Position numbers and translations under genes: made by a program. A DNA stretch of 64,000 nucleotides from Nocardioides jiangsuensis (GTDB taxonomy: Bacteria > Actinomycetota > Actinomycetes > Propionibacteriales > Nocardioidaceae): assembly GCF_019679455.1 (NCBI RefSeq), contig NZ_JAIEZQ010000001.1, forward strand, positions 186,001-250,000, written 5' to 3'. Below the pieces are notes generated by a model. It was not told the origin of the DNA and did no database searches. It was given only the letters and a program-made list of their open reading frames with translations. Of this stretch, positions 47,649 through 57,167 are shown piece after piece. Within the stretch, counting starts at the first letter, position 1; every line of letters begins with the position of its first letter.

Positions 47649-48146
47649 TCACCAGAACGAGGTGCCCTGCTCCCCCTTGAACGGGCCGACGACTGCCGAG
47701 GTGATCCAGCCGCCGTAGAACCCGCCGGGCTGCGGCACGACGGTCTCGCCGTCGACGAGGCAGCGGTCCATCAGCCCGGGGTAGACCGCGACGTGGCCGA
47801 TCAGCTCGGCGAACGCCGCCGTCGGCTGCGGGTAGTGCCAGGCCGCCCGCTCCGCGACGACGTCGCCGGCGAGGACGTCGAGGTAGGACGCCGTGCCCTT
47901 CCACTCGCAGAACGACCTTCCCTCCGCCGGGCGCAGCGCGCCTTCGACGAAGGAGGTGGCCGGCAGGTAGTAGGTGGGCGGGTGGCTGGTCTCCAGCACC
48001 CGGAGCGGCGTGCTGGTGCGCGCGACGGTCATCCCGCCGAGCACGACCTCGACCGTCGCCCGCGAGCGCTCGATCCGCGGCGGGCGCGGGTAGTCCCACA
48101 CCGACTCCTGGCCCGGGCCCGGCGGCTCCGGCTGGGGACGACGCAT
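47649..48146 (-). CDS. DUF427 family protein
   Basis: 165-residue soluble beta-rich protein. ATSFVEGALRPAEGRSFCEWKG followed by YLDVLAGDVVAERAAWHYPQP and IGHVAVYPGLMDRC is the DUF427 pattern. Function unknown. Converges on the LysR-effector gene with a 13-bp gap. Confidence 0.88.
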   Translation of the reverse strand: MRRPQPEPPGPGQESVWDYPRPPRIERSRATVEVVLGGMTVARTSTPLRVLETSHPPTYYLPATSFVEGALRPAEGRSFCEWKGTASYLDVLAGDVVAERAAWHYPQPTAAFAELIGHVAVYPGLMDRCLVDGETVVPQPGGFYGGWITSAVVGPFKGEQGTSFW

Positions 48147-48272
48147 CGAGCTCCTCCTCAGGCGAGCAGCGTGCGCAGCCGCGCGGCCTGCCGACCCACG
48201 CTACCCGGCGGCTTCCGGCGGTGACCAGGGTTGCCCGCCTCACCGACCTCGACCTCGTGCGTCGCAGACCGG

Positions 48273-48827
48273 TCAGCGGGCGAGCTGCTCCTCGAGCCAG
48301 GCGCCGAGGGCGCGGGCGCTCGCCGCGACCGCCGAGGGCCAGTCCAGCGCGGACTCGTCGGCGTTGTCGGAGACGTGCTTGACCAGCCGGACCGGCACGC
48401 CGTACTGCCGGCAGGCGTAGGCGACCGCGTAGCCCTCCATGTCGACGAGGTGCGCCCGGGCGGCGAGCGCGGCCCGGACCACGGGGTCGGTGACGAACAC
48501 GTCGCCCGACGCCAGCACGGTCTCGTCCCCCTCGTCGATGACCAGCAGCTCCTGGGGGTCGTACCCGAGGGCGCGGACCGCGTCGGCGTTCATGTCGTGG
48601 TTCAGCGCGGTGCCGGGCAGGTGCAGCCCGCTCAGCCCGTCCCGGAGGGCGCCGGCGGTGCCGATGTTCACCACCAGCGTGCGCTCGGGGTCGCGCTCGG
48701 AGAGGGCGCGGGCGGTGGCGACGGCCGCGGCGGTCTTCCCGAGCCCGGTCACCACGAGCGGCAGGTGATCGGGGACGTGGGCGGCCTCCGCGTGGGTGGC
48801 GGCGACGACGAGCGGCTGACGGTTCAC
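48273..48827 (-). CDS. nucleoside phosphorylase/nucleosidase family protein
   Basis: 184-residue protein of the MTA/SAH nucleosidase fold, shorter than typical MtnN (about 230). NIGTAGALRDGLSGLHLPG and HLVDMEGYAVAYACRQYGVP (with the ribose-binding Met-Glu and active-site residues) are present, and VKHVSDNADESA provides the catalytic Asp. Releases a base from a nucleoside such as S-adenosylhomocysteine; substrate uncertain. GTG at 48827. Divergent from the DUF2784 gene. Confidence 0.87.
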   Translation of the reverse strand: MNRQPLVVAATHAEAAHVPDHLPLVVTGLGKTAAAVATARALSERDPERTLVVNIGTAGALRDGLSGLHLPGTALNHDMNADAVRALGYDPQELLVIDEGDETVLASGDVFVTDPVVRAALAARAHLVDMEGYAVAYACRQYGVPVRLVKHVSDNADESALDWPSAVAASARALGAWLEEQLAR

Positions 48828-48864
48828 GCGTCGCAGCCTATGAGATGCGCCCGGGGCCGGCCCG

Positions 48865-48886
48865 TCGTCCCGCCGCGTCGGGACGA
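48865..48886. promoter_or_regulatory. perfect palindrome between divergent nucleosidase and DUF2784 genes
   Basis: TCGTCCCG-CCGCGT-CGGGACGA: 8-bp arms, 6-nt spacer, in a 101-bp divergent gap. Likely an operator; a hairpin role cannot be excluded. Confidence 0.5.
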
Positions 48887-48916
48887 AAAACACTCCCGGG
48901 GGTGTCCCCGAACCCC

Positions 48917-48922
48917 TACCGT
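48917..48922 (+). promoter_or_regulatory. -10 element TACCGT of leaderless DUF2784 gene
   Basis: TANNNT box ending 6 nt before the GTG at 48929. Confidence 0.45.
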
Positions 48923-48928
48923 GAGGCT

Positions 48929-49306
48929 GTGGCTGGCATCGCGGCACAGGCGGTGGTCGTGCTCCACCTCGGCTACCTGCTCTTCGTGCTACTCGGTGGG
49001 TTCCTCGGTCTGCTCGACGTGCGCTGGCTCGTCCCGCACGGGCTCGGCGTGATCTGGGGCGTGGTCGGCACCGTCGCGGCTCGCGCCTGCCCGCTGACCC
49101 TGCTCGAGAAGGACCTGATCGAGCTCGACGGCGGCGCGCCGTACGCCGGCACGTTCATCTCCCACCACGTCGCCGGCGTCTACTACCCCGCCGAGTGGCA
49201 GGAGGCGGTCTGGCACCTCAGCGCGGTGGTCGTCCTGACCTCGTACGTCGTCGTCGCGGTCCACCACCTGGGGCGCCGCGCCGACCGTCCCGCGCTCCCC
49301 CTCTGA
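48929..49306 (+). CDS. DUF2784 membrane protein
   Basis: 125 residues, three helices. VLHLGYLLFVLLGGFLGL, ARACPLTLLEKDL and the short YAGTFISHH segment are the DUF2784 signature; conserved Cys, His and Glu residues could bind a cofactor. Function unknown. GTG 48929 fits the -10 box; the frame opens at 48845 without similarity. Confidence 0.87.
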   Translation: MAGIAAQAVVVLHLGYLLFVLLGGFLGLLDVRWLVPHGLGVIWGVVGTVAARACPLTLLEKDLIELDGGAPYAGTFISHHVAGVYYPAEWQEAVWHLSAVVVLTSYVVVAVHHLGRRADRPALPL

Positions 49307-49383
49307 GCCGTCCGCACCCCCGCCCCGGACGGCCGGGTGACGTGAGTGGCCCCACACACGTTTGGATACCACCGGTACGTGGG

Positions 49384-49390
49384 TAAGCCT
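49384..49390 (+). promoter_or_regulatory. -10 element TAAGCCT near BCCT start
   Basis: TA-rich box ending 8 nt before the GTG at 49399; with AGGAGG only 2 nt from that codon, a leaderless start is the better reading. Confidence 0.35.
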
Positions 49391-49398
49391 AGGAGGCT

Positions 49399-51270
49399 GT
49401 GCCTGGACCCAGCCGCCGCGAGGACCGCGCCGGGGCCGGCACCGCCCAGGAACTCGACCACCACGAGAAACGGAGGGGCGCCGCGACGCGGCGTCGACAC
49501 GCAGTGGCGATAGACACCAACACACAGACCGATCCGACCGGGGAGCGCTCACCGAACGACGAGCCCCACCCCGCGCTCGATGCGCCCGTGAACGAGACCC
49601 GCGACCGCCACTACGGCAAGGTCGACAAGGTCGTCTTCGGCGTCACCGCAGCCCTGGCCGTGGGCTTCCTGCTGTGGGGCTTCCTCAGCACCAAGTCACT
49701 GGCCTCGGCCTCGTCGACCTCGCTCGACTGGACCGTGCACAACATGGGCTGGCTGTTCGTCGTGCTCGCCTCTGGCTTCGTCGTCTTCGTAATCTGGCTG
49801 GCGGCCGGCCGGTTCGGCAGCATCCCGCTCGGCACCGACGACGAGGAGCCGGAGTTCAGGACCGTCTCCTGGATCGCGATGATGTTCAGCGCCGGGATGG
49901 GTATCGGCCTGATGTTCTACGGCGTGAGCGAGCCGCTCACCCACTTCGTGACCCCCCCGCCCGGGACCGGCGGCGCCGGCAACCCCGAGGCCGTCCAGAC
50001 CGCGATGGCCACCACGCTGTTCCACTGGACCCTGCACCCGTGGGCGATCTACGCCGTCGTCGGCATCGCCGTCGCGTACGGCGCCTTCCGCAAGGGCCGC
50101 TCACAGCTCATCTCCTCCGCCTTCATCCCGCTGATCGGTGAGCGCCGCGCCAAGGGTGGCGCCGGACGCGTCATCGACATCCTCGCGATCTTCGCGACGC
50201 TGTTCGGCTCGGCCGCCTCGCTGGGCCTCGGCGCCCTGCAGATCGGCAGCGGCCTCGAGATCGTCACCGGGCTCGGCAAGGTCGGCAACTCCCTCCTCGT
50301 GATCCTCATCGTGGCGCTCACGATCGCCTTCATCGTCTCGGCGGTCTCCGGTGTCGCCAAGGGCATCCAGTGGCTGTCCAACATCAACATGGTGCTCGCC
50401 ATCGCGCTCGCGGCGTTCGTCTTCGTCGCCGGCCCGACGGTGTTCATGCTCGACCTGATCCCGACCGCGGTCGGCAGCTACTTCCAGGACCTCGCGATGA
50501 TGTCCGCCCGGACCGACGCCGCCGGCGGCGACGGCATGGCCACCTGGCTCTCCGGCTGGACCGTCTTCTACTGGGCCTGGTGGATGTCCTGGACGCCCTT
50601 CGTCGGCATGTTCATCGCCCGGATCTCCCGCGGCCGGACCATCCGCCAGTTCGTCACCGGCGTGCTGCTGGTGCCGAGCCTGGTGAGCCTGGTCTGGTTC
50701 GCGATCTTCGGTGGCGCGGCGATCCACATCCAGCGCGCCGGCACCGACCTGGTCGGCGACGGGTCCGCCGAGGGCCAGCTGTTCTCGATGCTCGGCGAGC
50801 TGCCGCTGGCCACCATCACCAGCGTGCTCGTGATGGTGCTCGTGGCGATCTTCTTCGTCTCCGGCGCCGACGCCGCCTCGATCGTGATGGGCTCGCTCTC
50901 CGAGCGGGGCACCCACGAGCCGAGCCGCAAGACGGTGATCTTCTGGGGCGCCGCCACCGGCGGGGTCGCGGCGGTGATGCTGCTCGTCGGCGGCGACTCG
51001 GCGCTGACCGGGTTGCAGACGATCACGATCGTCGCCGCCCTGCCGTTCGCGCTGGTGATGATCGGACTCGCCGCCGCGCTGGTCAAGGACCTGCGCAACG
51101 ACCCGATGATGGTCCGCAAGCGCTACGCGGCCGAGGCGATCGAGCAGGCCGTGGTCACCGGTGTCACGCTGCACGGTGACGACTTCGCGCTGACCGTGGA
51201 GCCGAGCGACGAGTCGGTCCTCTCCGGTGGGGACACCACGCCGAGCAGGGCCGGCGACATCGTCCGCTGA
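49399..51270 (+). CDS. BCCT family transporter (glycine betaine/choline/carnitine)
   Basis: 623-residue sodium- or proton-coupled transporter with twelve helices, used for osmoprotectant uptake. Signature regions GMGIGLMFYGVSEPLTHF and the tryptophan-rich FYWAWWMSWTPFVGMFIARI with SRGRTIRQF are intact. A soluble N-terminus of about 75 residues precedes helix 1 and a short acidic tail follows the last helix. Start uncertain: GTG 49399 (leaderless reading) or GTG 49504. A strong terminator follows. Confidence 0.93.
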   Translation: MPGPSRREDRAGAGTAQELDHHEKRRGAATRRRHAVAIDTNTQTDPTGERSPNDEPHPALDAPVNETRDRHYGKVDKVVFGVTAALAVGFLLWGFLSTKSLASASSTSLDWTVHNMGWLFVVLASGFVVFVIWLAAGRFGSIPLGTDDEEPEFRTVSWIAMMFSAGMGIGLMFYGVSEPLTHFVTPPPGTGGAGNPEAVQTAMATTLFHWTLHPWAIYAVVGIAVAYGAFRKGRSQLISSAFIPLIGERRAKGGAGRVIDILAIFATLFGSAASLGLGALQIGSGLEIVTGLGKVGNSLLVILIVALTIAFIVSAVSGVAKGIQWLSNINMVLAIALAAFVFVAGPTVFMLDLIPTAVGSYFQDLAMMSARTDAAGGDGMATWLSGWTVFYWAWWMSWTPFVGMFIARISRGRTIRQFVTGVLLVPSLVSLVWFAIFGGAAIHIQRAGTDLVGDGSAEGQLFSMLGELPLATITSVLVMVLVAIFFVSGADAASIVMGSLSERGTHEPSRKTVIFWGAATGGVAAVMLLVGGDSALTGLQTITIVAALPFALVMIGLAAALVKDLRNDPMMVRKRYAAEAIEQAVVTGVTLHGDDFALTVEPSDESVLSGGDTTPSRAGDIVR

Positions 51271-51292
51271 CCCACCGCTCGACACCCACGAC

Positions 51293-51332
51293 GTCCGGGT
51301 GAGGGTGCGCTACGGCGCACGCTCACCCGGAC
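51293..51332. terminator. bidirectional terminator with UACG tetraloop
   Basis: 18-bp stem with one mismatch (GTCCGGGTGAGGGTGCGC and partner) closed by a TACG loop, an extra-stable UNCG-type tetraloop. It serves the convergent BCCT and GuaB1 genes. Confidence 0.85.
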
Positions 51333-51357
51333 GACTGGTGTCCGGGGGTCCCCGAGA

Positions 51358-52806
<1,449 letters not shown>

Positions 52807-52843
52807 CTACCCCTCGGCGCGGGCGCACGTCCCGGCTCGCTGC

Positions 52844-53299
52844 TCACAGGGTCCGCAGCGCGGCGAGGGCCTCGTCGGCGTGCACGTCCATCCGCCACTC
52901 GCTGGCGACGACCCTGTGCACGACCCGGTCGGTGCCGATCACGAAGGTGGCCCGCTTCACCGGCGTGAGGTACTTGCGGCGCACGCCGTACGACGTCGCC
53001 ACCGCACCGTCGGGGTCCGACAGCAGCGGGTAGCCGAGGTCGTGCGCGCGGTCGAACTCCCCCTGCCGCTCGACGCTGTCGGCGCTGATCCCGACCCGCT
53101 GCGCGCCGGCCGCGGCGAACTCGGCGGCGAGGTCGCGGAAGTGGCAGCTCTCCTTGGTGCAGCCCGACGTCAGCGCCGCGGGGTAGAAGAACAGCACGAC
53201 GGGCCCCGCGAGGAGCAGGTCGCTCAGCCGGACCGGCTTGCCGTCCTGGTCGGGCAGCTCGAAGTCGGGCGCCGGGGAGCCTTCGGTGAGGGTCTTCAT
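52844..53299 (-). CDS. peroxiredoxin, PrxQ/BCP type
   Basis: 151-residue thiol peroxidase. Peroxidatic C47 and resolving C52 lie in SGCTKESCHF, the helix-2 spacing of alpha-type PrxQ. Reduces hydroperoxides with thioredoxin or mycoredoxin. The ATG overlaps the stop of the DUF1295 gene (ATGA), so it is the last gene of the lipid-modification operon. Confidence 0.94.
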   Translation of the reverse strand: MKTLTEGSPAPDFELPDQDGKPVRLSDLLLAGPVVLFFYPAALTSGCTKESCHFRDLAAEFAAAGAQRVGISADSVERQGEFDRAHDLGYPLLSDPDGAVATSYGVRRKYLTPVKRATFVIGTDRVVHRVVASEWRMDVHADEALAALRTL

Positions 53300-54108
53300 G
53301 GGTGCTCTCTCCTCCTGGGTGGCAGCGGGACGAAGCCGCTGGTGCGACGGACGTAGTCGACGTAGCCTGGCCGGCGCTCGGCCATGTCCTTCTCCAGCAG
53401 CGGCTTGCCGGTGCCCTTCGCGAGCAGCCAGGTCATCACCACCGGCGACAGGACGGTGAGGATCCCGGGCCAGGCGTCGAAGGCCACCAGCGAGATCCCC
53501 CACCAGACGCAGGCGTCGCCGAAGTAGTTGGGGTGCCGGGTGTAGCGCCACAGGCCGGTGTCGAGCACCTGGCCCTTCGTCGCGGGGTCGGTGCGGAAGC
53601 GGTGCAGCTGGTGGTCCCCGACGGTCTCGAACGCGAAACCGAGAGCCCACACCCCGACGCCGATCCAGGCCAGCCGGCCGGGCCCGACGGTCTGGAACAT
53701 CGCCAGCTGGACCGGGAGGGAGACGAACCACATCACCGCGCCCTGGGTGAGGTAGACCTTCCGCAGCGCGTAGAGGTTCGGGTTGCCCGGCGCCTTCGCC
53801 ATCAGCGCGGCGTAGCGGGGGTCCTCCCCGTGGCCGCGGGAGCGGCGGGCGATGTGCCAGGCCAGCCGCAGGCCCCACACCGCGGTCAGCGCCAGCACCA
53901 GGGTCCGGCGGACGCCGTCGCCGTCCCCGGCCGAGAGCAGGTACGCCGTCGCGGCGACCGCGACGAACCCCAGCCCCCAGGCCACGTCGACCACCGCGTG
54001 CCGGCCGACCCGTAGCGCGACGGCGAAGGTCACCCCGAGCACCAGCACCACGGTCAGCGCCGTGAGCGGGAGCGCCGCCAGGAACGACCCGGTGTCGAGC
54101 TCCACCAT
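53296..54108 (-). CDS. DUF1295 membrane enzyme (steroid 5-alpha-reductase-like)
   Basis: 270 residues, six to seven helices. The C-terminal motif LWRYTRHPNYFGDACVWWG is the NADPH-binding signature of the DUF1295/steroid 5-alpha reductase and ICMT superfamily. In many bacteria such genes sit beside CFA synthases. The ATG at 54108 abuts the CFA stop (TGATG); GTG 54111 is an alternative. Likely acts on unsaturated or modified lipid chains. Confidence 0.9.
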   Translation of the reverse strand: MVELDTGSFLAALPLTALTVVLVLGVTFAVALRVGRHAVVDVAWGLGFVAVAATAYLLSAGDGDGVRRTLVLALTAVWGLRLAWHIARRSRGHGEDPRYAALMAKAPGNPNLYALRKVYLTQGAVMWFVSLPVQLAMFQTVGPGRLAWIGVGVWALGFAFETVGDHQLHRFRTDPATKGQVLDTGLWRYTRHPNYFGDACVWWGISLVAFDAWPGILTVLSPVVMTWLLAKGTGKPLLEKDMAERRPGYVDYVRRTSGFVPLPPRRREHP

Positions 54109-55412
54109 CACACCTGCCGCACCGGGTGGAGCCCGCTGCGCCCGTCGGTGGACGGCCGGACCGCGAGGATCTGGTCGACGCCCATCCGGCCCTCCTCGAA
54201 CGCGAGGGCGCCACCGACGAGGTAGAGCCGCCACACGCGGGCCACCTCCTCGCCGACCAGGGTGACCACGCGGTCCCAGTTCTCCTCGAAGGTGGCGTAC
54301 CACGCGTCGACGGTGCGGACGTAGTGCTCGCGCATCGCGTGCACGTCGCGGACCTCGAGGCCGGCACGCTCGAGGAAGCCGACGGTCTCGCCGACCGGGC
54401 GCATGTGCATGTCGGGGGCGATGAACGCCTCGATGAAGGGGCCGCCGCCGGGTCGGGTGGTCCGCGACATCTGCTGGACCAGCATCCGCCCGCCGGGGCG
54501 GAGCAGCCGGTGGATCTGCGCGGCGTACACGGGGTAGTTCCTCTCCCCCACGTGCTCGCCCATCTCGATCGAGGAGATCGTGTCGAACGGCTCGTCGGGC
54601 ACGTCGCGGTAGTCCTGGAGCCGGATCTCGACCCGGTCCTCCAGGCCCCGCTCGGCGATGCGCGCGTCGACGAAGGCCTTCTGCTCCCGGGAGATGGTGA
54701 CGCCGACCACCGAGACGCCGTACTCCTGCGCCGCGTGCAGGGACAGCGAGCCCCAGCCGCAGCCGATGTCGAGGTGCCGGCCGCCGGTCTCGAGGCCGAG
54801 CTTGCGGCAGACCAGGTCGAGCTTGTCGCGCTGGGCGTCCTCGAGCGTGTAGCCGGGGTCCGCGCTGGTGAAGTAGGCGCACGAGTAGGCCATGTGCGGG
54901 TCGAGGATCAGCGCGTAGAAGTCGTTGGAGAGGTCGTAGTGGTGCGCGATCGCGTCGCCGTCGCGGCGCAGGCTGTGCAGCCGGCCGCGGAGCCGGGCCT
55001 GCGAGCGCGGCGGCGCCGGGGGCAGGCCGACCGCGCCGAGGCGGAAGGCGGTCCGCACGCCGGAGGTCACCGCGGCGGGGTTGAGCCGCGGGGAGGCGCC
55101 CTGCTCGCGGGCGGCCCGCCACACCCGGCGGAAGCCGTCGAGCAGGTCGCCCTCGACGTCGATCTCCCCGGTGACGTAGGCCTGGGCGAGACCGAGCTCG
55201 CCGGGGGCGAAGACGAGCCGGCGCAGCGCGGCCGGGTCCTTCACGACGACGGTCGGGGCGTCCTCCGGCCCGACGCTGCTCCCGTCCCACGCGCGCAGAC
55301 GCAGCGGCAGGGTGCCGCCGAACAACGGCAGCAGGACCGCGCCGAGCTCGGCGGCGACGGAGCCGGTGTCCGGGGTGCGGTCGGTCCGGGTGGGGGGCGT
55401 GGTCGGGGTCAT
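54108..55412 (-). CDS. cyclopropane-fatty-acyl-phospholipid synthase family protein
   Basis: 434-residue SAM-dependent lipid methyltransferase. An N-terminal accessory domain (residues 1-120) is followed by the catalytic domain with HYDLSNDFYALILDP, LDIGCGWGSLSLHAA, and the active-site region SIEMGEHVGERNYPVY. Adds a methylene or methyl group to unsaturated acyl chains of phospholipids. ATG at 55412 behind AGAAGGG. First of three overlapping genes (CFA, DUF1295, peroxiredoxin). Confidence 0.93.
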   Translation of the reverse strand: MTPTTPPTRTDRTPDTGSVAAELGAVLLPLFGGTLPLRLRAWDGSSVGPEDAPTVVVKDPAALRRLVFAPGELGLAQAYVTGEIDVEGDLLDGFRRVWRAAREQGASPRLNPAAVTSGVRTAFRLGAVGLPPAPPRSQARLRGRLHSLRRDGDAIAHHYDLSNDFYALILDPHMAYSCAYFTSADPGYTLEDAQRDKLDLVCRKLGLETGGRHLDIGCGWGSLSLHAAQEYGVSVVGVTISREQKAFVDARIAERGLEDRVEIRLQDYRDVPDEPFDTISSIEMGEHVGERNYPVYAAQIHRLLRPGGRMLVQQMSRTTRPGGGPFIEAFIAPDMHMRPVGETVGFLERAGLEVRDVHAMREHYVRTVDAWYATFEENWDRVVTLVGEEVARVWRLYLVGGALAFEEGRMGVDQILAVRPSTDGRSGLHPVRQV

Positions 55413-55503
55413 CTCGGCCCTTCTGGCAGGTGGCGGCGCTCGGTTCGGGTTCGTCCTCCGCGGTACCCCGGATTGGTCACGGCTCACCTGCTCGCGGCCC
55501 GGG

Positions 55504-55890
55504 CTACCCGAGAAGCCCGCTGGTGCCGAACATCGCCGCGGTCTCCCGCGCGCTCGGCGTCCCGGCGTCCGGGTCTGCGCCGGCCGCGACGAGGGCGGCG
55601 ACCACCTCGGGCTCGGCCTTGAACACCGCGCCCGCGAGCGGGGTCTGGCCCCGGTCGTTGGCCCGGTCCACGTCCGCGCCGAGCCCGGCGAGCACCTGCA
55701 CGGTGTCCGTGTGCCCGTGGTACGCCGCGAGCATCAGCAGCGTGTTGCCGGACGCGTCGGTGAGGTCGACCGGGACCCCGGCCCGGACGTAGGCCTCGAG
55801 CTGGTCGGCCTCACCGGCCCGCGCAAGGTCGAACATCTGGTGCGCGAGCTCCACGAGCCGCTCGTCGGGTCCCTCGGTCTCCTCTGCCAT
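55504..55890 (-). CDS. ankyrin repeat protein
   Basis: 128 residues built of about three ankyrin repeats: DASGNTLLMLAAYHGHTDTV, NDRGQTPLAGAVFKAEPEVV and a final partial repeat. Cytoplasmic, no signal. The usual role is protein binding; often seen as catalase-linked or stand-alone small proteins in bacteria. ATG at 55890. Confidence 0.88.
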   Translation of the reverse strand: MAEETEGPDERLVELAHQMFDLARAGEADQLEAYVRAGVPVDLTDASGNTLLMLAAYHGHTDTVQVLAGLGADVDRANDRGQTPLAGAVFKAEPEVVAALVAAGADPDAGTPSARETAAMFGTSGLLG

Positions 55891-55966
55891 GGACCGATTC
55901 TCGCAGCCGTCGCGCGGCCCGGTCACACCCCCGGTGGACACGTGCGGACCGCTCGTCGTACGCCCG

Positions 55967-55972
55967 TAGAGT
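55967..55972 (+). promoter_or_regulatory. -10 element TAGAGT of leaderless galK
   Basis: TANNNT box ending 7 nt before the ATG at 55980. Confidence 0.5.
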
Positions 55973-55979
55973 GACGCGC

Positions 55980-57167
55980 ATGAGCATCGAGCACGTGGCC
56001 GCCGGCGACCCCGGCGAGATCTCCGACGCCCTGACCACGCGGTTCACCGCGCTGCACGGCCGCGCCCCGGTGGGCGTGTTCGCGGCGCCCGGGAGGGTCA
56101 ACCTGATCGGCGAGCACGTCGACTACAACGACGGCTCCTGCCTGCCGATGGCGCTGCCGCACGCGACGTACGCCGCCCTCGCGGTCCGCGACGACGACCG
56201 GGTCACGGTGAGCAGCGTGCAGCAGGAGTCCGGCTGGGCCGGCACGCTCGGCACGCTCCGTCCCGGCCGGGTCGACGGGTGGGCCACCTACGTGGCCGGC
56301 GTGGTCTGGGCGCTGCAGCAGGAGGGGTGGACGTTCCCGGGGCTCGACGTCGCCGTCGACTCCCGGGTGCCCGTCGGCGCCGGCCTGTCGAGCTCCGCGG
56401 CCCTGGAGTGCTCGGTGGCGCTCGGGCTCGCGCACGTCGCCGGGGTCGAGGTGGACGACGAGGTACGACGCACGCTGGTCCGGGCGTGCATCCGGGCCGA
56501 GGTCGAGGTGGCCGGGGCACCCACCGGCGGGATGGACCAGACGGTCGCGATGTTCGGCCTCGCCGGGCACGCGCTCCTGCTCGACTGCCGCGACTGGACC
56601 ACCACCCAGCTGCCGTGGGACCCCGCCGCGCACGACCTCGAGCTCCTCGTCGTGGACACCCGGGCCTCCCACGAGCTGACCGACGGCGGCTACGCCTCGC
56701 GGCGGGCCGACTGCGAGGAGGCCGCGCGAGCGCTCGGCGTCTCCTCGCTGCGTGAGGTCGAGGACCGGGACGGCGCGCTCAAGGGGATCTCCGACGAGCG
56801 GGTACGGCGTCGCGCCCGCCACGTGCTCACCGAGATGACCCGGGTCGACGAGGCCGCCGAGGTGCTGCGCGCCGGCGACTACGCCGCGCTCGGCCGGCTG
56901 TTCGAGGCCTCCCACGAGTCCATGCGCGACGACTTCGAGATCTCCTGCGACGAGCTCGACGCGGTCGTCGACACCTGCCGCGCGCACGGCGCCCTCGGTG
57001 CCCGGATGACCGGCGGCGGGTTCGGCGGGTCCGCGATCGCGCTGCTCCCCCGGGCGGGGGTCGACGCCGCGGCGGCCGCGGTGGCCGAGACGTTCGCGAC
57101 CCGCGGCTGGCCGGCACCCGGGTTCCTGCACGGCGTCCCGAGCGACGGCGCGCGCCGGCTCAGGTAG
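55980..57167 (+). CDS. galK: galactokinase
   Basis: 395-residue GHMP kinase that phosphorylates galactose at C1 (Leloir pathway). Motif 1 GRVNLIGEHVDYNDG, motif 2 PVGAGLSSSAALE (ATP loop) and motif 3 GARMTGGGFGGSAIAL are all intact. galT and galE are not adjacent. The ATG at 55980 is chosen over the GTG at 55971 because of the -10 spacing. The 3' end overlaps the convergent DUF2252 gene by 8 bp. Confidence 0.95.
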   Translation: MSIEHVAAGDPGEISDALTTRFTALHGRAPVGVFAAPGRVNLIGEHVDYNDGSCLPMALPHATYAALAVRDDDRVTVSSVQQESGWAGTLGTLRPGRVDGWATYVAGVVWALQQEGWTFPGLDVAVDSRVPVGAGLSSSAALECSVALGLAHVAGVEVDDEVRRTLVRACIRAEVEVAGAPTGGMDQTVAMFGLAGHALLLDCRDWTTTQLPWDPAAHDLELLVVDTRASHELTDGGYASRRADCEEAARALGVSSLREVEDRDGALKGISDERVRRRARHVLTEMTRVDEAAEVLRAGDYAALGRLFEASHESMRDDFEISCDELDAVVDTCRAHGALGARMTGGGFGGSAIALLPRAGVDAAAAAVAETFATRGWPAPGFLHGVPSDGARRLR

